Shown piece by piece: positions 36,274 to 48,611 of a stretch of 64,000 bases of DNA. Position 1 is the first letter of the stretch. Each line of letters begins with the position of its first letter. The DNA is taken from contig JAVFKD010000015.1 of the NCBI GenBank assembly GCA_036429605.1, positions 1,449,421 to 1,513,420 on the forward strand, read 5' to 3'. Position numbers and translations under genes: made by a program. Below the pieces are notes generated by a model. The model had not been told where the DNA came from, ran no database searches, and was given only the letters and a program-made list of their open reading frames with translations. This DNA comes from Cladobotryum mycophilum. Taxonomy: Eukaryota > Ascomycota > Sordariomycetes > Hypocreales > Hypocreaceae.

Positions 36274-37518
36274 CTATAGTTCCATCTGGAGCTCTTCTGA
36301 TTCCATATAGACCATCTCATTTCCACTTTGCACAGGAGGGATATACTCTACATCATTGCCATTCTTACCACACTTTCTAGACCAGTACAGCTCCTATAAA
36401 ACACCAAAGTCAGATCATCAGTTGGGAAAGAAAGAAAGACGAAGCATGGATCTAGTGCCAGCCTGACGTCCATACCTGCGCAAACCAAGCATATGTGTCG
36501 GCATTTTTGAAGTTTTGCAAATAAAGCTCAGCGTTGTGAGTTTGGATAAGTCGACGAATGTACCAAGGACCGTAGATGCCTTTCGTGAATGGGTCACGCT
36601 TAGGCTTTGGGTCAACGATATGTTCGCCTCTTAATCTATTGATCGGTTAGACATGTGCATAACTATGTGATGGATGATCAACTCACGACTTTTGCCCTAT
36701 TGGGCCATGATGGCTGTTCAAAGGTCAGCTATGGGGACTTGAACCGTTATACAACAAGATTGACAGTAATACTCACAGCATCTCATGTAGGACGATGCGC
36801 GCCAAGCTATCCATGGTGCGAGCATCGACCTGCTTGCCTATCTGGTTGCATGTGCGGCCATCCTGGAGCGAGTTGCGATGCCATGCCTGCTCACACAAAA
36901 CCACGTCGGTCTGTTTGGTGCCATTCTCGTATGTTCTCGGCAGAACATAAGCAACGGTTGTGTCCCCGCATCGATCCCCGTACATGTTCCGGATCCATTT
37001 GAGGAAGGTGAGGTTGTGAAGTAGGTTCCTTTTTACGCCCCCTTTGTTCCCCTCCGTCGCTGTCAGAATATTTTTGAAGACAGATCGGACATCTCTGACT
37101 AAGTCTTCTCGTTTCTTCGAATCGTGGACCCCAAAGTACACCTTGAAAAGGCGATGCGGATCGCTTGGATCCAGTGCATCGTAAGCCAAGTCTGCCATAA
37201 GAATGGCATTGGTATACGCCTTGTCCAGCAGATTCATCATCAGTTTATCTTCCTGTGAGTTAGTCCATTGACCGCTGAATTGCGCTAGATATCCCGTGGC
37301 GATCACTTCATTGTCGGGTGTGTCAAACAAGACATGTTGGTCATTGGACGGGCTGGTGTCGTAGCTGGTTCGGTGGATTAGTTTGTGTTTCAAGCTTTTG
37401 AGATAAAAGAGTCTTACCTGAGATCGACGGCTGGTGCTGGAGTCACGGTTGGAATGAGTGCTGCTAAGCAAAGTGCAAGGGCTCCCGCGGAGGGAGAGAA
37501 GAAGTCTTTGAGCAGCAT
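36274..37518 (-). CDS. Secreted zinc metalloprotease, HExxH type
   Basis: 329 residues in five exons: 37518-37418, 37364-36777, 36713-36687, 36629-36476 and 36393-36274. The spliced length is exact and each junction keeps the frame. The start is an ATG followed by a hydrophobic signal peptide (ALALCLAALIPTVTPAPA), so it should be secreted. The catalytic motif HEMLHH (HExxH) lies at the exon 2/exon 3 junction, with two more His nearby. A conserved NADTYAWFA near the C-terminus and Cys residues fit the fungal zincin family related to deuterolysin (M35-type). The third zinc ligand is not certain. The family includes proteases that degrade host or microbial proteins. It is on the same strand as the NLR gene. 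Confidence 0.78.
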
Positions 37519-38510
37519 TATTGAAGAAGCCGTGCTTGTAGGTAGTCTGAGAGAGATGAAGATGAAGATAAATGGCTTTCCGATTGTAAATACTGTATTG
37601 AGCAGCTCGCTGATGAGGAGCAAGCGGGAGTGGAATGAAGTGGGCGACCTGATCCCTCCTATATACTGTCGCCAAGCTGCACCGCAGTAATGATTTGAGG
37701 ATGTCTGACATACCTCATTCGTGAGCTTCTTGTCGCAAGTCTCTTCATCAAGAAGCACATCCAACCACGCAACAGTTACCGCATACGTCGGCGTGGCTTC
37801 ATTTTTAGTGTGAAGCCTAGACTGCTCGATTTATCGCTAGAATCGTGATATCTTTTTAAAATTGGATTTTCTATAGTAGGAAATATGATCCTTCACATCT
37901 AGAATCAATATTTACATTCCTGCTGAGTACAATATCGAACAAGGCTTGCCAAGATGCCGGGGACGTCGAGTGACAATCCATTACGGACCAATAAAAAGCC
38001 ATTCGTGAATCTCCAGTGTGATATTGGAAAAGCCCTGCGAGTTAAACTTCATGCAGGGATGACTTGCCTGGCGCTGTCGACCAAGGCACAGCTAGCCACG
38101 AATCGGCTGGGCCGGTCCTGCCATGCAGACGGGAGCGGGAACGCGATGTGATGTGATGAGGTTAGCTTCGGGAGGCTTTCAGTAGTGAATCCTCTAGTCT
38201 TGACGGCAACCATCACCTCTGGATGACGGATCCTTTTTCCCATTTCAGCGACGAGTGCGAAGCCACAAAAATGGAATGGGCGTTTACGGAAACCGACGGC
38301 AATGAAGGAGTCTCAGGTGATGGTCTCATGTGTGAATGTATGTCGGGATTGATGTTGGAAAAGAAAGGCACAGTTCATAATAAAGGACTGGCGAAGTAAC
38401 CTATATTAGTAAATAGCTAGAAACCCCCAACTCTGCCTGGTATTGACTATTTTTCCCAAGCACATCGCTCTGACTCACTTTGTCAAACTGTCATCACTCA
38501 TCTCTAAGCA
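37519..38510. other. Intergenic, no feature seen
   Basis: About 1 kb without supported coding sequence. A small open frame at 37954-38151 is not conserved-looking. It contains divergent promoters of the protease and the first coiled-coil gene. Confidence 0.4.
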
Positions 38511-39772
38511 ATGGATTACGCCCAAGTTATTGCCAATGCGCAGCAAGTCGCTCAGACTCTTGCTACCAACAAGACCACTCGTACAGCTGAGCTGCAGACG
38601 ATTGAAGTCTCTCCTAGCAAACTGCTCAATGAGGCCTTCACGGCCCTCAATCATTTCACAGATCTGGTGATTATTGATGGCCAACCTCTGCAAGATGAGA
38701 AGTGGATCACTGAGCACGAGATTGACCTCATCAATACTCTGTCAAAGGTCAATGATGCATACCAGACAGCCTTGAACAAATTAAAGGAAGAGGAAGCCAA
38801 GCTTGGCAGATTGGTTGAAGGGGTTCGTCAAATCGCATCATCACTGTTCGATCCAATAAGCTTACACCTCGCCCAGACTGCATCTGACATTGATGCAACC
38901 AAGGGATCGGTCACCAACTTGAACCATGCTCAAGTTCAAGTGGAAACCGAGATTAAAGACCAACAAGTCAGCATGTCTCAACTGGAGATCCGCAAAGGCG
39001 TGTTGGAGGGTCAAGTTAGCAATACCCAGACCGAACTAGAGAAGGCTCGCAGGACCTATGAAGAGAACGAAGAAGCTGTACGTAATTTCCATACATATTT
39101 TCCCCTTTGCATCTAACCAACTGACAACCCCTTCCATAGGCAAAGCCTGCATACAAGCGCAATCAGAGTCTGTTCTGGAAGATCATCGGTACCATTGGCG
39201 AAGGGAGCGGTGGCATGGACTTGCCCCCCGGTGCAATCGGCCCTCTTCAGCAGATTCGACAAGCTGCCGAACTGGAGATGGAGCAGTGCCAGCACAGAAT
39301 CGCCCTTCTTAACAAGGACCTCCAGCAGAATTACAATGATCTGGAGTCAGTTAAAGGCAATTTGGAATTAACCAAGCAGAAGCAGACGACTCTGGTGAAT
39401 CTCAAGAACCAGATCACGGACTCGCTCGCCCACACCCTTCAGTTCCAAAACAGCTGCGCAGACCACCAGCAGAAGCTTTTCACCGCTCGCCAGAGCTCCC
39501 TGCTCATTTCCAGCACTCTCATTGACCTAAAGGCCAAATCCCACGCGCATTTGAAGCTGGCTCTGCGCAATTCCTTTGCAGATACCATCCTCGACATCAT
39601 CAGGAAGACGCCCCCGAACCCAGAGCTTCTAGGCCGCGCCAAGGAGATTATGATCAAGTTTGAGAGGATTCCAGAGGCGAGCGAGTTTCGTACCGGAATC
39701 GCTGCCGAGATTGTTGAGACGCAGAAGTGGATTGGTGGACAGATCCAGGGTCTTAGTATTATGGCATACTAG
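38511..39772 (+). CDS. Long coiled-coil protein A (399 residues), function unknown
   Basis: Two exons, 38511-39077 and 39140-39772; the intron has a GTACGT donor and an ATAG acceptor. Nearly the whole protein is helical with Leu/Gln/Glu heptads. The two long helical arms are separated by a short Gly/Pro-rich, partly hydrophobic centre (residues about 200-225, IIGTIGEGSGGMDLPPGAIG). No signal peptide, membrane anchor or named domain was recognised. Helical arms around a Gly-rich hydrophobic centre are the outline of ClyA/Xax-type alpha-pore-forming proteins, but also of ordinary structural coiled coils. It is followed by an unnamed minus-strand gene and then by a second, larger coiled-coil gene on the same strand, so the three may form a functional locus. 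This is inference. Confidence 0.7.
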
Positions 39773-39970
39773 GTAGTTTGTTAGAGCCTAGACGAGGCGA
39801 TGCCTCACATATTTTGTCATTGAGCAGCTTATCTTAGTCAATCTAAACTTCTTTTCTTTGAATTGTTCTTTTTAAGATGAAGGCAATATTTGTTGTGTTA
39901 TTTCAGCACTGTGAGATGCCTCGTTTCCAACGCCACCATTTTGGGTACCCTAGAGAATGACTGTCGTATC

Positions 39971-40526
39971 TCATTTAGAATCCCATATTTCATGAAGAAG
40001 TGTTGTTTTTTCTGTAGTCAAAACACATCTGCATACAGCAACGCAAGAGATCATTGACAAAGAAGTGGGAGTCGTGTGAACCTCCACCTTGAGACCAGCT
40101 GTGTAATCCGCCGTAGCGTCCTCACCAATCACAAGAGATTCGCGTAATTTTTTAATTTCGCTATTCATGAAAGGTTTTCTAGGAAGGAATACTTCGATGG
40201 ATACGCGCTGGTGGCTATAATCCTCTCGCTTGATACGAAAAATGCTCCCAGAAGCAGCCGACAGCTCCGAAGCCTTCTCGCCTCCATCTTCAGCTAGCTT
40301 GGTCCACTTTCTCTTCTTGGTTCCGCGGTCATCAAACCGTATTGACCATTCCAGTATCACCTTCAATATTGGTTGTAGGCAACACCCTCAGTATCTGTGG
40401 ATCAAGACGTTCTGGCCCTATAAACGTGTGGCCGGGAAGCGTCGGCAACATGTCTGGCGCAAAATTCGTATGTTGTGAAGGTGACGGAATGTGATGCGAT
40501 TTTAGCCGATCCATAAAACATCGCAT
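39971..40526 (-). CDS. Unnamed protein of about 185 residues, with a frame break
   Basis: Two overlapping frames read as one protein if a shift is allowed at a short G run (plus CCC at 40385-40387). The shift needs one extra or two missing bases. The first part has HTFIGPERLDPQILR; the second has FDDRGTKKRKWTKL and a beta-rich stretch ending in a Cys-containing tail. I do not recognise it. It lies between the two coiled-coil genes, tail to tail with the first. Confidence 0.4.
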
Positions 40527-41190
40527 ATATGCAGGTCAACGGCCTCCAATATGCAAGGGTATAGATAGGATGAGGCTTGGACACGGCTGGCTCGTTACTG
40601 CACGTGTCTGTAAGAACGGAAGGCTCTGAGGCTGAACCGGCTTGATTCTAGAAAGCAATAGTTCTGTCACCCACATTCTGTCAAGACCGTTTTTGGCAAC
40701 CTATTCCGGATGGAGATGTAAGATTGTAGCTCAGCTCAATTCTGTAAAGTGACTAATTCATCATAGTCGCCCAAATATCACAAGCCACGAAAAGAATATT
40801 TACGTTTGATTGGCGGAGTGCTCTCAATTGATCGTGCATGTCGCGATGGCTGGCCCTCAATCCAATTGTAAGCCAGATTTGATTGGCTCTCTCACATGTG
40901 CGCCATCAACATCCATTTTGTAGATGGCATCATGGTTAAAAGTTTTGACCGTGGGTTGGATATTCGCGGTTGTCTGACCGATGAGTGGGAGGCGGCCAGC
41001 ACATGAACATCTACTTGGCAGGCATGAGAATGAACAAACTTACTCTGTCCCAATGATAAGTATCATGATTCCCTCAACTAAAATAATGAAAGTCTGAATC
41101 AAATCACATCACTATCCGGGCTGTGATCAAAGAAATACGCTACATTATCCATAATTTACCTCACTCTCAAATCGGCAAATTGTCTCCATC
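40527..41190. other. Intergenic region before coiled-coil gene B
   Basis: It holds the upstream regions of the unnamed minus-strand gene and of coiled-coil gene B. Nothing else was seen. Confidence 0.4.
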
Positions 41191-44100
41191 ATGGATATTG
41201 ATCGAGAGGCTGCTGCCGTCGTCGTGGACCTCGCGAATGAGCCACAGACAATGGCAGAATATGTTGCTGACATAAAGGCAAAAACGTTCAACAGCTACAG
41301 TTGGGACACGATGTTGATTGCGGCTCCCGTTTGCCTAGAGCTACTCGGCTCTTGTGAGATGGTCGCCTCTTCAGAATGGGCCAGCGAGGTTGAGCTTGAG
41401 AAACCAACCCACGGGAATTTCATCTTCTTCAAGTAAGATCCTTTCTACAAAAGAAACTTGGTAGATATCTAACTGGATAAAGGCAACCTCGACTCAACGG
41501 AGCCTTGGCGGAGATCAACAACCAAGGCAGAACTGCCTTCATTCATGCGCGTGAGAAAATGTCTGAGATCCACGAAGCTACCAAGGTTGTGAAAATTCTT
41601 GTGAGTATTCCGCCTCCTATTTGTCATCACAAAAAGCAACGCATAACCAATAATCCCATCGAACTTTAGGTCGGAACGGTAGTCCAAGCACTGGTTCAGC
41701 CGAAGCCATCGATGTCGCTGATTGAGACCGAACTGGGCACAATGCTTGAAACCGCAGAGGACTGCCAGAAAGCTGCTGAGAGCATGTACATGAGCTTTGG
41801 TACGTGGCTTTTTTCTGTCAAAGAGCTTCATGAAACTTGCGTCACGACGCAGAGCAGCTCCGAGGCTTCTTTTAGAAGGTACAAGGATAAGGCAGAAGCC
41901 GTCAAGGTGCTGGAAACAGAGATGGCCTCAAGTTTGAAGATGGCGGAACAACGACAGACAAAGATGGAGAAGTACATGGATGAAGATCGCACTACCTTTC
42001 AGACCATGCTGAAAGAAGCACCAAAAGGGTAAGAGGGTTGACAAGTCCAATTATTCAATGTGCATAGCTAACCATGCTGGATTGAAGCAATGATTTACTC
42101 AATCAACACATGGCCCTTATTGGAGCCGAGACGGCCTCTAACCTCGTTAACACTCTGGGTGTCGCAGGTGCTTGCTACATCTCGCCAGCCTCCTCTATTG
42201 CCCTCGGCGCTCGGGAGTTCAACAAAGGAAAGAAAGACCTTGACGAGCTTGGAGAGGGCGCTGAGTCGTCGCAGCAAAGGCTTAAGAGGTTGAATGATCA
42301 ATATGAAGACATTACAGACGTAGCTTTGGAGAGGGGTGACAAAGTTCAAACCTACTTTGCTGCCTTGAAGCATATCGTCGATGGTGATTCCAAACAGGGC
42401 GTTATTTGGGCACTGGTGCTCAGCATGGACTCACTTGCGCACAAGCCTTCCAAGAAGCCATCCACGAAGCCTGCTGGAAAATCCACAAAAGTTCCTAGTG
42501 GCAAGCCAGTTCTAGGTATGTAGTCCCGGAGACTACTTTAATTGATGACAAAATGGAGCGCTGACAGGCAGTTTGGGAAAAGATCGCAAGCCCAAGGCCT
42601 TCAAGTTGGAAGATAAGAAACCGGGAGGATCATTACTTGACAAGATTCGTGCCGGGATGAAGAACGGCGGTGGGAAGAAGCCTGCTGCTGATGAAGGCAA
42701 AATTGACTCTGAAGATGATGATGACGGTGAGGAAAGCGGCGAGGAACCGTCTATTGACAGCGGCGACGAAAGTGGTGAGGAGGATCCAATTGGTGACGAT
42801 TCTGGAAGCGAACCCGAGAGCGGTGACGAACCCATTCAAGGCTCAGACGACGAGTCCGGAGATGAGGATGAAAAAGGCAATAAGAAACCTCGCTCAAAGT
42901 TCAACCTTGCTATGGTGGACCTTTTGCTATCGCGAGAAGTGACTACTATCAAGAAACAAGCAGATGATTCTACCAAGTCGGCTAAGGAGTTACTCAAAAC
43001 CATCGCATCAGCACAAAAGGTAAGCAAGCATGAAACACATGTACCAGAGTTGCATTTCTGACAATCCATTCAGACAGTCAAAGAGCTACAAGCCGAAGCC
43101 AAGAAGGCCAAGGGATTGAAGGACTGGAAGCAACCCTCTAAGAGCTCCTCTACCGTCAAGGGCTGGGTCAAGAATGTCAACTCTTGCATCACCAGCGTCA
43201 CAAAGCTCACGGCCAAAAGCAAGCGTCGCGCGGGCACTAACACAGGAAGATCACCAATCCTCTTTCACACAAACACTGCTGCAAAGGAGAACGTCAAGGC
43301 TCGAACAGACCTGGCCGCTGCTACAATTGAGAATTCGCGTAACCAGCTGGAGTTGCAGCTTTCTACTTATAAGTCATCGCAGGGTGATTACATGAAGTCG
43401 GCAGATCGGGTGCTCGATATCCAAGAGAAGCTTGCCACAATCCGAAGGGAGATTTCAGAGTATGGACAACAGCAGACCAAGCTGGTACGTATTTCTTTCA
43501 TTGCTGAGGATTAGAAGAAGCGAGAGCTAATTTGTCGCAGAGCGAGGTTCGTGATCTTTTGCGAAGCTGCATTGCGTTTCTCATCGACTTGCGTGAGCAA
43601 ATCGAGATCCTCATTCGCTTCTTCCATACTATTTCTACCCTTGTCAGGTTAGCAGTAACAAAGCAAGTGAAGCCCTTCGGCATTCATGTGAAAAACGCCG
43701 CCAAGGAGCTGGAGGACACCAAAATGTTTGACCAGTACCTGCTCAACGTCATCTACAAGTACGCCATCACCATCGCGGCCAACTTTGACCTATACAAGGA
43801 CATTTCCATCATGTACATGCAGATTCACGACAAGCACTTTGTCGAGGGGCTGAGTCTTGTGGATGAAATGAGCCAGATTCGTGGCAGTCGGAAGCAGAAC
43901 CCGACGGAGAAGGATAATGAAGAGATGAGCAAGTTGCTGGAGGAGAAGAAGAAGTCATTGAAGGATTATGCGCAGAGTGCCCAGACTGGCATCAAGAGCA
44001 TCGTCAAAACGGTGAGTTTGTGCCATGATCCAGTCATGAAACATACCCTGGAAGACGTATTTAACTAATAATGACTGTTTTGACTAGACTTCGGATGGAA

Positions 44101-44391
44101 TCAACAGCAAACTGAACGATCGCATCAACAAGATTGATGACGCTCTCAAGAGCCTAGAATTGATTGGTCCAAACGCGGAAATCAGGGCAGCGATTGAAGA
44201 TGGCAGCAAGGAGGTTGAAGACGCTATATCTAAGAGAACATCCATCAAGAGCCCGGCCATGGATTATCTGGCGAGGCCTCGCAATGAACGTGTTGAGATG
44301 GTATGTGAATCTTTTGATCCTGGCTGATATTCCCTATTAATCTTCTTTTTCTTCATAGGTGAAAGCCGATCCTAGTCTTTTTGAGTATTGA
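41191..44391 (+). CDS. Long coiled-coil protein B (908 residues), function unknown
   Basis: Nine exons: 41191-41432, 41483-41600, 41670-42028, 42088-42515, 42568-43019, 43074-43484, 43541-44011, 44088-44300 and 44359-44391. All junctions keep phase and the total is a multiple of three. Residues 1-240 are helical. A short hydrophobic patch follows near residue 260 (GVAGACYISPASSIALGA), then a coiled coil, a Lys/Pro linker and an acidic Ser/Glu/Asp/Gly stretch (near 42700-42870). The C-terminal third is again long helices with a hydrophobic stretch (IEILIRFFHTISTLVRLAV). I do not recognise a named domain. The two halves may be duplicated helical modules joined by the acidic linker. It could be membrane-active or structural. 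Confidence 0.72.
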
Positions 44392-45771
44392 TAGGGTTAG
44401 ATGATGACTTCATTTTGCAAACCTCGTATCATGGATTTGAGAGAGGGGAGTGTTGGGTGATTAGGGGGCAGATGTGGCAGAGGCGAGGGGTGCAAATTAC
44501 TAACATCACACGTTCGGGCCACCACCCTGGCACCTAATGCATATCGAATTTATCTGGCCATATTTTTATCAATACGAGGCGAAGTTTTTCCTTATTATAT
44601 TATGAAATTTTTACATTGACTAAGGGTCTTTTAGCTCCTGCTTGAGACTGGGCGTTCTTGAGATCAGAGGCTCAATGTTGCGTTGCCCTTCGGTGTTTGT
44701 ATAAGTTTTGAGGAAGTTCTTGATATGCCGTATCCCGGCCTTGTCAAGTTTGAGTCCTCGTTTATTAAAGAAGGCCGATAGCATAATGATCTTGTTTCAA
44801 GTTCCATCATTCGGAGGGGGCGAATTGCAAAGCCGGTTTTAATGACCTGGATCTGTATGCTATCATTGAGCCCGAGTCCGGGGTTTTTGGTGAGCATGAT
44901 CTTGACCACTAGCAGGGTTTTTTTCTCCTATTTGTGTTCTTCGGAGACGCTTAGAAGCAGTCGTTTATCAACCTCCCTCTCATTCCATACTTTCCTAATT
45001 GGCTTGTCCTTGGCCAGATTGCTTGTTTGAGCCTTGGTTCTGACCCTGGCAGTTGATTAATCTTGTTTTTGGTCGGTCTCCAGATAAAATCCCTTCCCCG
45101 TTCTTTCCAGTCAATGTAGCTAGAGGTGCCCGCGCAGCTTGATACTACGTAGTGAGAACAAGACTGGATTAGAAATACAGTCCCTGTCGTATCCGAACCT
45201 ACCTATGCCTTGACGATGCCGGCCAACCATCAACCGATCCCTTCTACGGCAGATGGAGAGATATCCCGCGTGTCCGGCGGGTATAAGGTCCGCGGATTCC
45301 CATACCCGGTCCCGGTGGCAGCCTAAGCAGCAAGAGAAACGAGCGCTGACACATCTGCATAGCCAGATCTGCAGTAATTTAAATCCTAGCGTCGAAGTAT
45401 CCACCAGAATCGTATTAGCTTTGGCGTTGAGTTGCGACTCAGCCTGAGCTTACGTTGCCAATATCCATGTCGTTGTAACACCGCAGAATGGTAATGGGAA
45501 CGGGTGCCTGACGACGATTGTAAGATTCTTAAGACGGCTAGCTCGGCGTATCAGCAAACGTTTTGATGGCTTAGGAGGGAATCTTGCTGTTATTGGCTAT
45601 TTGCTTCATTTCCTCGATGAAAACGTCAACGATCATATCTTACGTACAAATATAAATATAAATATAAATGTGCCAAAGGATATGTTTAAGTTGTGGCATT
45701 TTCCAGAAGAACAAAACATCTTCCTACATCATTCAATTATTCTTCTGTACGCCACTCCCGACATATCAAAA
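44392..45771. other. Intergenic, no gene seen
   Basis: About 1.4 kb. It ends with an (ATAAAT)4-like short repeat at about 45646-45669, about 100 bases before the FAD-oxidase ATG, which also supplies TATA-like sequence. Small frames are not convincing. Confidence 0.4.
45646..45669 (+). repeat. ATAAAT short tandem repeat, TATA-like
   Basis: About four ATAAAT units lie upstream of the FAD-oxidase gene. They may serve as a TATA element. Confidence 0.6.
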
Positions 45772-47792
45772 ATGAAGGCCGCTTTATTTGGCCTCCTATG
45801 GCTATACGCAATTGTTGTGGAAGCAATACACGACTGCAAGGTAACGCCAAAGTCTCCAACATGGCCATCACCGTTAGATTGGGAACAGCTCAACCAAACA
45901 ATCTCGGGAAAACTTCTCAATCCCCGGCCGCCAGCGTCTGTTTGCCATCACAATGAGCCCAACTTTAATCCTTCTCAATGTGTCACGGTCACTACACAGT
46001 GGAATAGCTCCGTCTTTCACGCCGACGATCCACTGAGCATTGACTGGCCCAATTTCAACAACGACTCATGCCTACCGGATCCAGAAGCACCATGTAATAG
46101 GGAAGGCTTCCCTACACTCGTTGTGAATGCTACCAGTGCAAGCGACGTACAAGGCGCGGTGAACTTTTCCAGGGAGAAGAACGTGAGGCTTGTAGTAAAG
46201 GCCACGGGACACGACGTTCTTGGGAGGTAGGAGTACACTAGAAGATCTACGAGCCAGGGCTAATCATGCTATTCCGGCAGATCAACCGGCCCCAATTCAT
46301 TGTCGATCTGGACACACTATATGCGAGGTATCACATTCGATAAAAACTTTCAGCCTCGAGGGTGTAGTTCACCACTGGGTCTGTCAAGTGCCACAATAGC
46401 AGCAGGCATGCAGATGGGTGATATCTACGCGGCAGTTGCCCGGCACAACTTAACCATTGTTGGAGGCGATGTTCCAACTGTTGGAATTATTGGGCTTCTG
46501 ACAGGAGGAGGCTATGGACCCCTGAGTTCCACCTATGGACTTGCCGCAGATTCTGCGCTTGAGTTTGACATCGTCACAGCAGACGGAAATCTGTTGACTG
46601 TCAACGAATGCCAAAACTCGGATCTCTTCTTTGCACTACGAGGTGTTAGTGGCCGTTGTGTCATGCTACCGGCTTACTTGGCTAACAACTGTTTATTTCT
46701 AGGGCAGTGCAGGAACATTTGGAGTCGTTACCTCTGTCACAGTCCGGACCTTTCCGAATACGAGAATTACGGCGCACATCTTAACCATCAATACAACGGC
46801 AGATTCCGAGGCCTTCTGGGATACAACCTCCTTGATTCATTCGGACCTTCCTCGCCTAGCTGATGGAGGGTTTTCTGGTCAATATTTCATTTTGCCAAAC
46901 AGCAGCTCTGCTGCAGGAGCCAGGGTCCTTGGAACGCAGGCGGCCGGCCTCCAATTCGGTCCGAGCAGAGGCATTATCTCCTGGGCTCTTAATATTATGA
47001 ATCAACCCGCTACAGCAGCAAACAAACTGGTTGAGCCGCTGCTCCAGCAGTTGAAGAATGCCACTTGGAACACTGACATCTCCATCGAAACGGAGGTCCA
47101 AGAGTTCCAAGATTTCAGCAGTTACGCGGACGTCTTCGATGGCCCGCAAGTAGTTGGTGTAGATGGCTTGATTGGAGGGAGATTCCTAGACAGGAAAGCT
47201 CTTGATGGGAACCGGACGGCCCTCAAAGAAGCGCTCAAAGCAGCCATCAATCCAGCTGGTGGTATAATTCTTGGTGAGATGGTCATGGGAAAGGGAGTTT
47301 GGGATGCACAGCCTAGAGGTGGCGACAGCGCTGTAAGCAAAGCGTGGAGAAGCGCAATAACAAATACTTGTGAGAAGAAGAAAAAACCCCATCCACTAAG
47401 TCGTGGATATTTAATAGTCACTGACCATGAGCACTTACAGTGATCCCCGTTGGTTGGGCTGCTCTAGATGCCAGCCAGAAGGAGCTGGTTACCTCAGAGC
47501 TCACCAACAAGAATATGGCTGCACTGCGACGTTTAGCACCAGATACAGGTGTATATCTGAACGAGGTTAGTTATCATCTCAGTCTTTCGTGCATGAACTA
47601 CGACTGGATTCTAATACCCTTCAGTGCGATCCTATGGAGCCAAACTTCCAACATAGCTTCTGGGGTGAAAAGTATGGGAAACTTTTGCAGATTAAGCAAA
47701 AATATGATCCACAGGGTGTGTTCTTTTGCCATCCCTGTGTTGGGTCGGAATTCTGGACAGTGAGTGCCGATGGGCAGCTCTGCAAGATTTGA
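45772..47792 (+). CDS. Secreted FAD-linked oxidase, berberine-bridge-enzyme-like
   Basis: 592 residues in five exons: 45772-46226, 46281-46644, 46703-47369, 47441-47565 and 47625-47792. The total is in frame. A signal peptide (ALFGLLWLYAIVVEA) and many N-glycosylation sites point to secretion. The FAD_binding_4 core has KATGHDVLGRSTG, with the His that usually links covalently to FAD. VGIIGLLTGGGYGPLS follows. The C-terminal BBE segment is KYGKLLQIKQKYDPQGVF. The second covalent anchor of true berberine bridge enzymes, a Cys in the GxCPTVG block, is replaced (GDVPTVG), so single covalent attachment is likely. The enzyme oxidises an unknown alcohol, sugar or secondary metabolite with O2. No polyketide or peptide synthase gene is nearby. 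Confidence 0.87.
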
Positions 47793-48611
47793 TGTGAGAA
47801 GAGAAGGTGTCAGTGGGATTGTCTGGTGATTAAACCAGGCCGCGTTATTCCGACTGTGTTCTTTATTAGAAAGTTTTGTACTGCATAGAGTCTGATCCTT
47901 CCGCCTACACTTGGACATCAACATATTGAGTGATCGTATTCTATAGAGACCCGGTCACAACTATGAATTACAACACCATTGCGGGTTGCTAATTGATGTA
48001 CTACCTGTTGGCAGTTCCTTTAGAGGGGTATTCCCGCTGAATTACATTCCCAAATAGTTAACCCATATGTCTCGTCATCCCACCCCGGCCAACCTAGTCT
48101 ACACAGTACAATTTTGGTGGCTGTGCGAAAACTGACTCACGACGTCGACGGTCGCTGGCTAACGATGACGATGACGACTTAAGCCACATTCAGGTTCCCC
48201 TTGGTGTACTGTAATATCGCTAGTCAGGGAGTCCCCATTAGCCATTAGCATCGAAATGCCCTCCGAAGACAGTTAGTCCAGGCGTGGTATTCTTAGTTGG
48301 TCCCACATGTTTGTTTTCTGATGCCGAGACTCTTGAACTGTTATTCGTCACATCCTTACAATAGTGTCACGGCCATCCTAATTAGGAAACTTTGTTTTCA
48401 AGCTACTTCTACCCTCCCTCCTCGGTTGTGGGTCTGGTTGAAGCGATCTACTATATAAATGCAGGAAATAGCCCAAAATTGAACAACTTCTCAGGAATAC
48501 TTACATCGACATAACCCATTGCACTTGAAGCTTCATCACATTTAGGGCTTCGCTGCCATCCATTACTTTTGCCTCGATATACGTAGAGCTTGTCAACTGG
48601 CGGCGCTCATC
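47793..48611. other. Intergenic region with promoter of the hydroxylase gene
   Basis: No gene seen. A TATATAA lies at 48453-48459, about 150 bases before the next ATG. Confidence 0.45.
48453..48459 (+). promoter_or_regulatory. TATA box of the sterol-desaturase-family gene
   Basis: TATATAA is followed by a C/A-rich leader leading to the ATG at 48612. Confidence 0.5.

Noticed and set aside
40332..40584. Independent second gene upstream of the 39971-40366 frame
   Set aside because: The fragment lines up as the N-terminal part of the same gene after one frame shift at a short G run.
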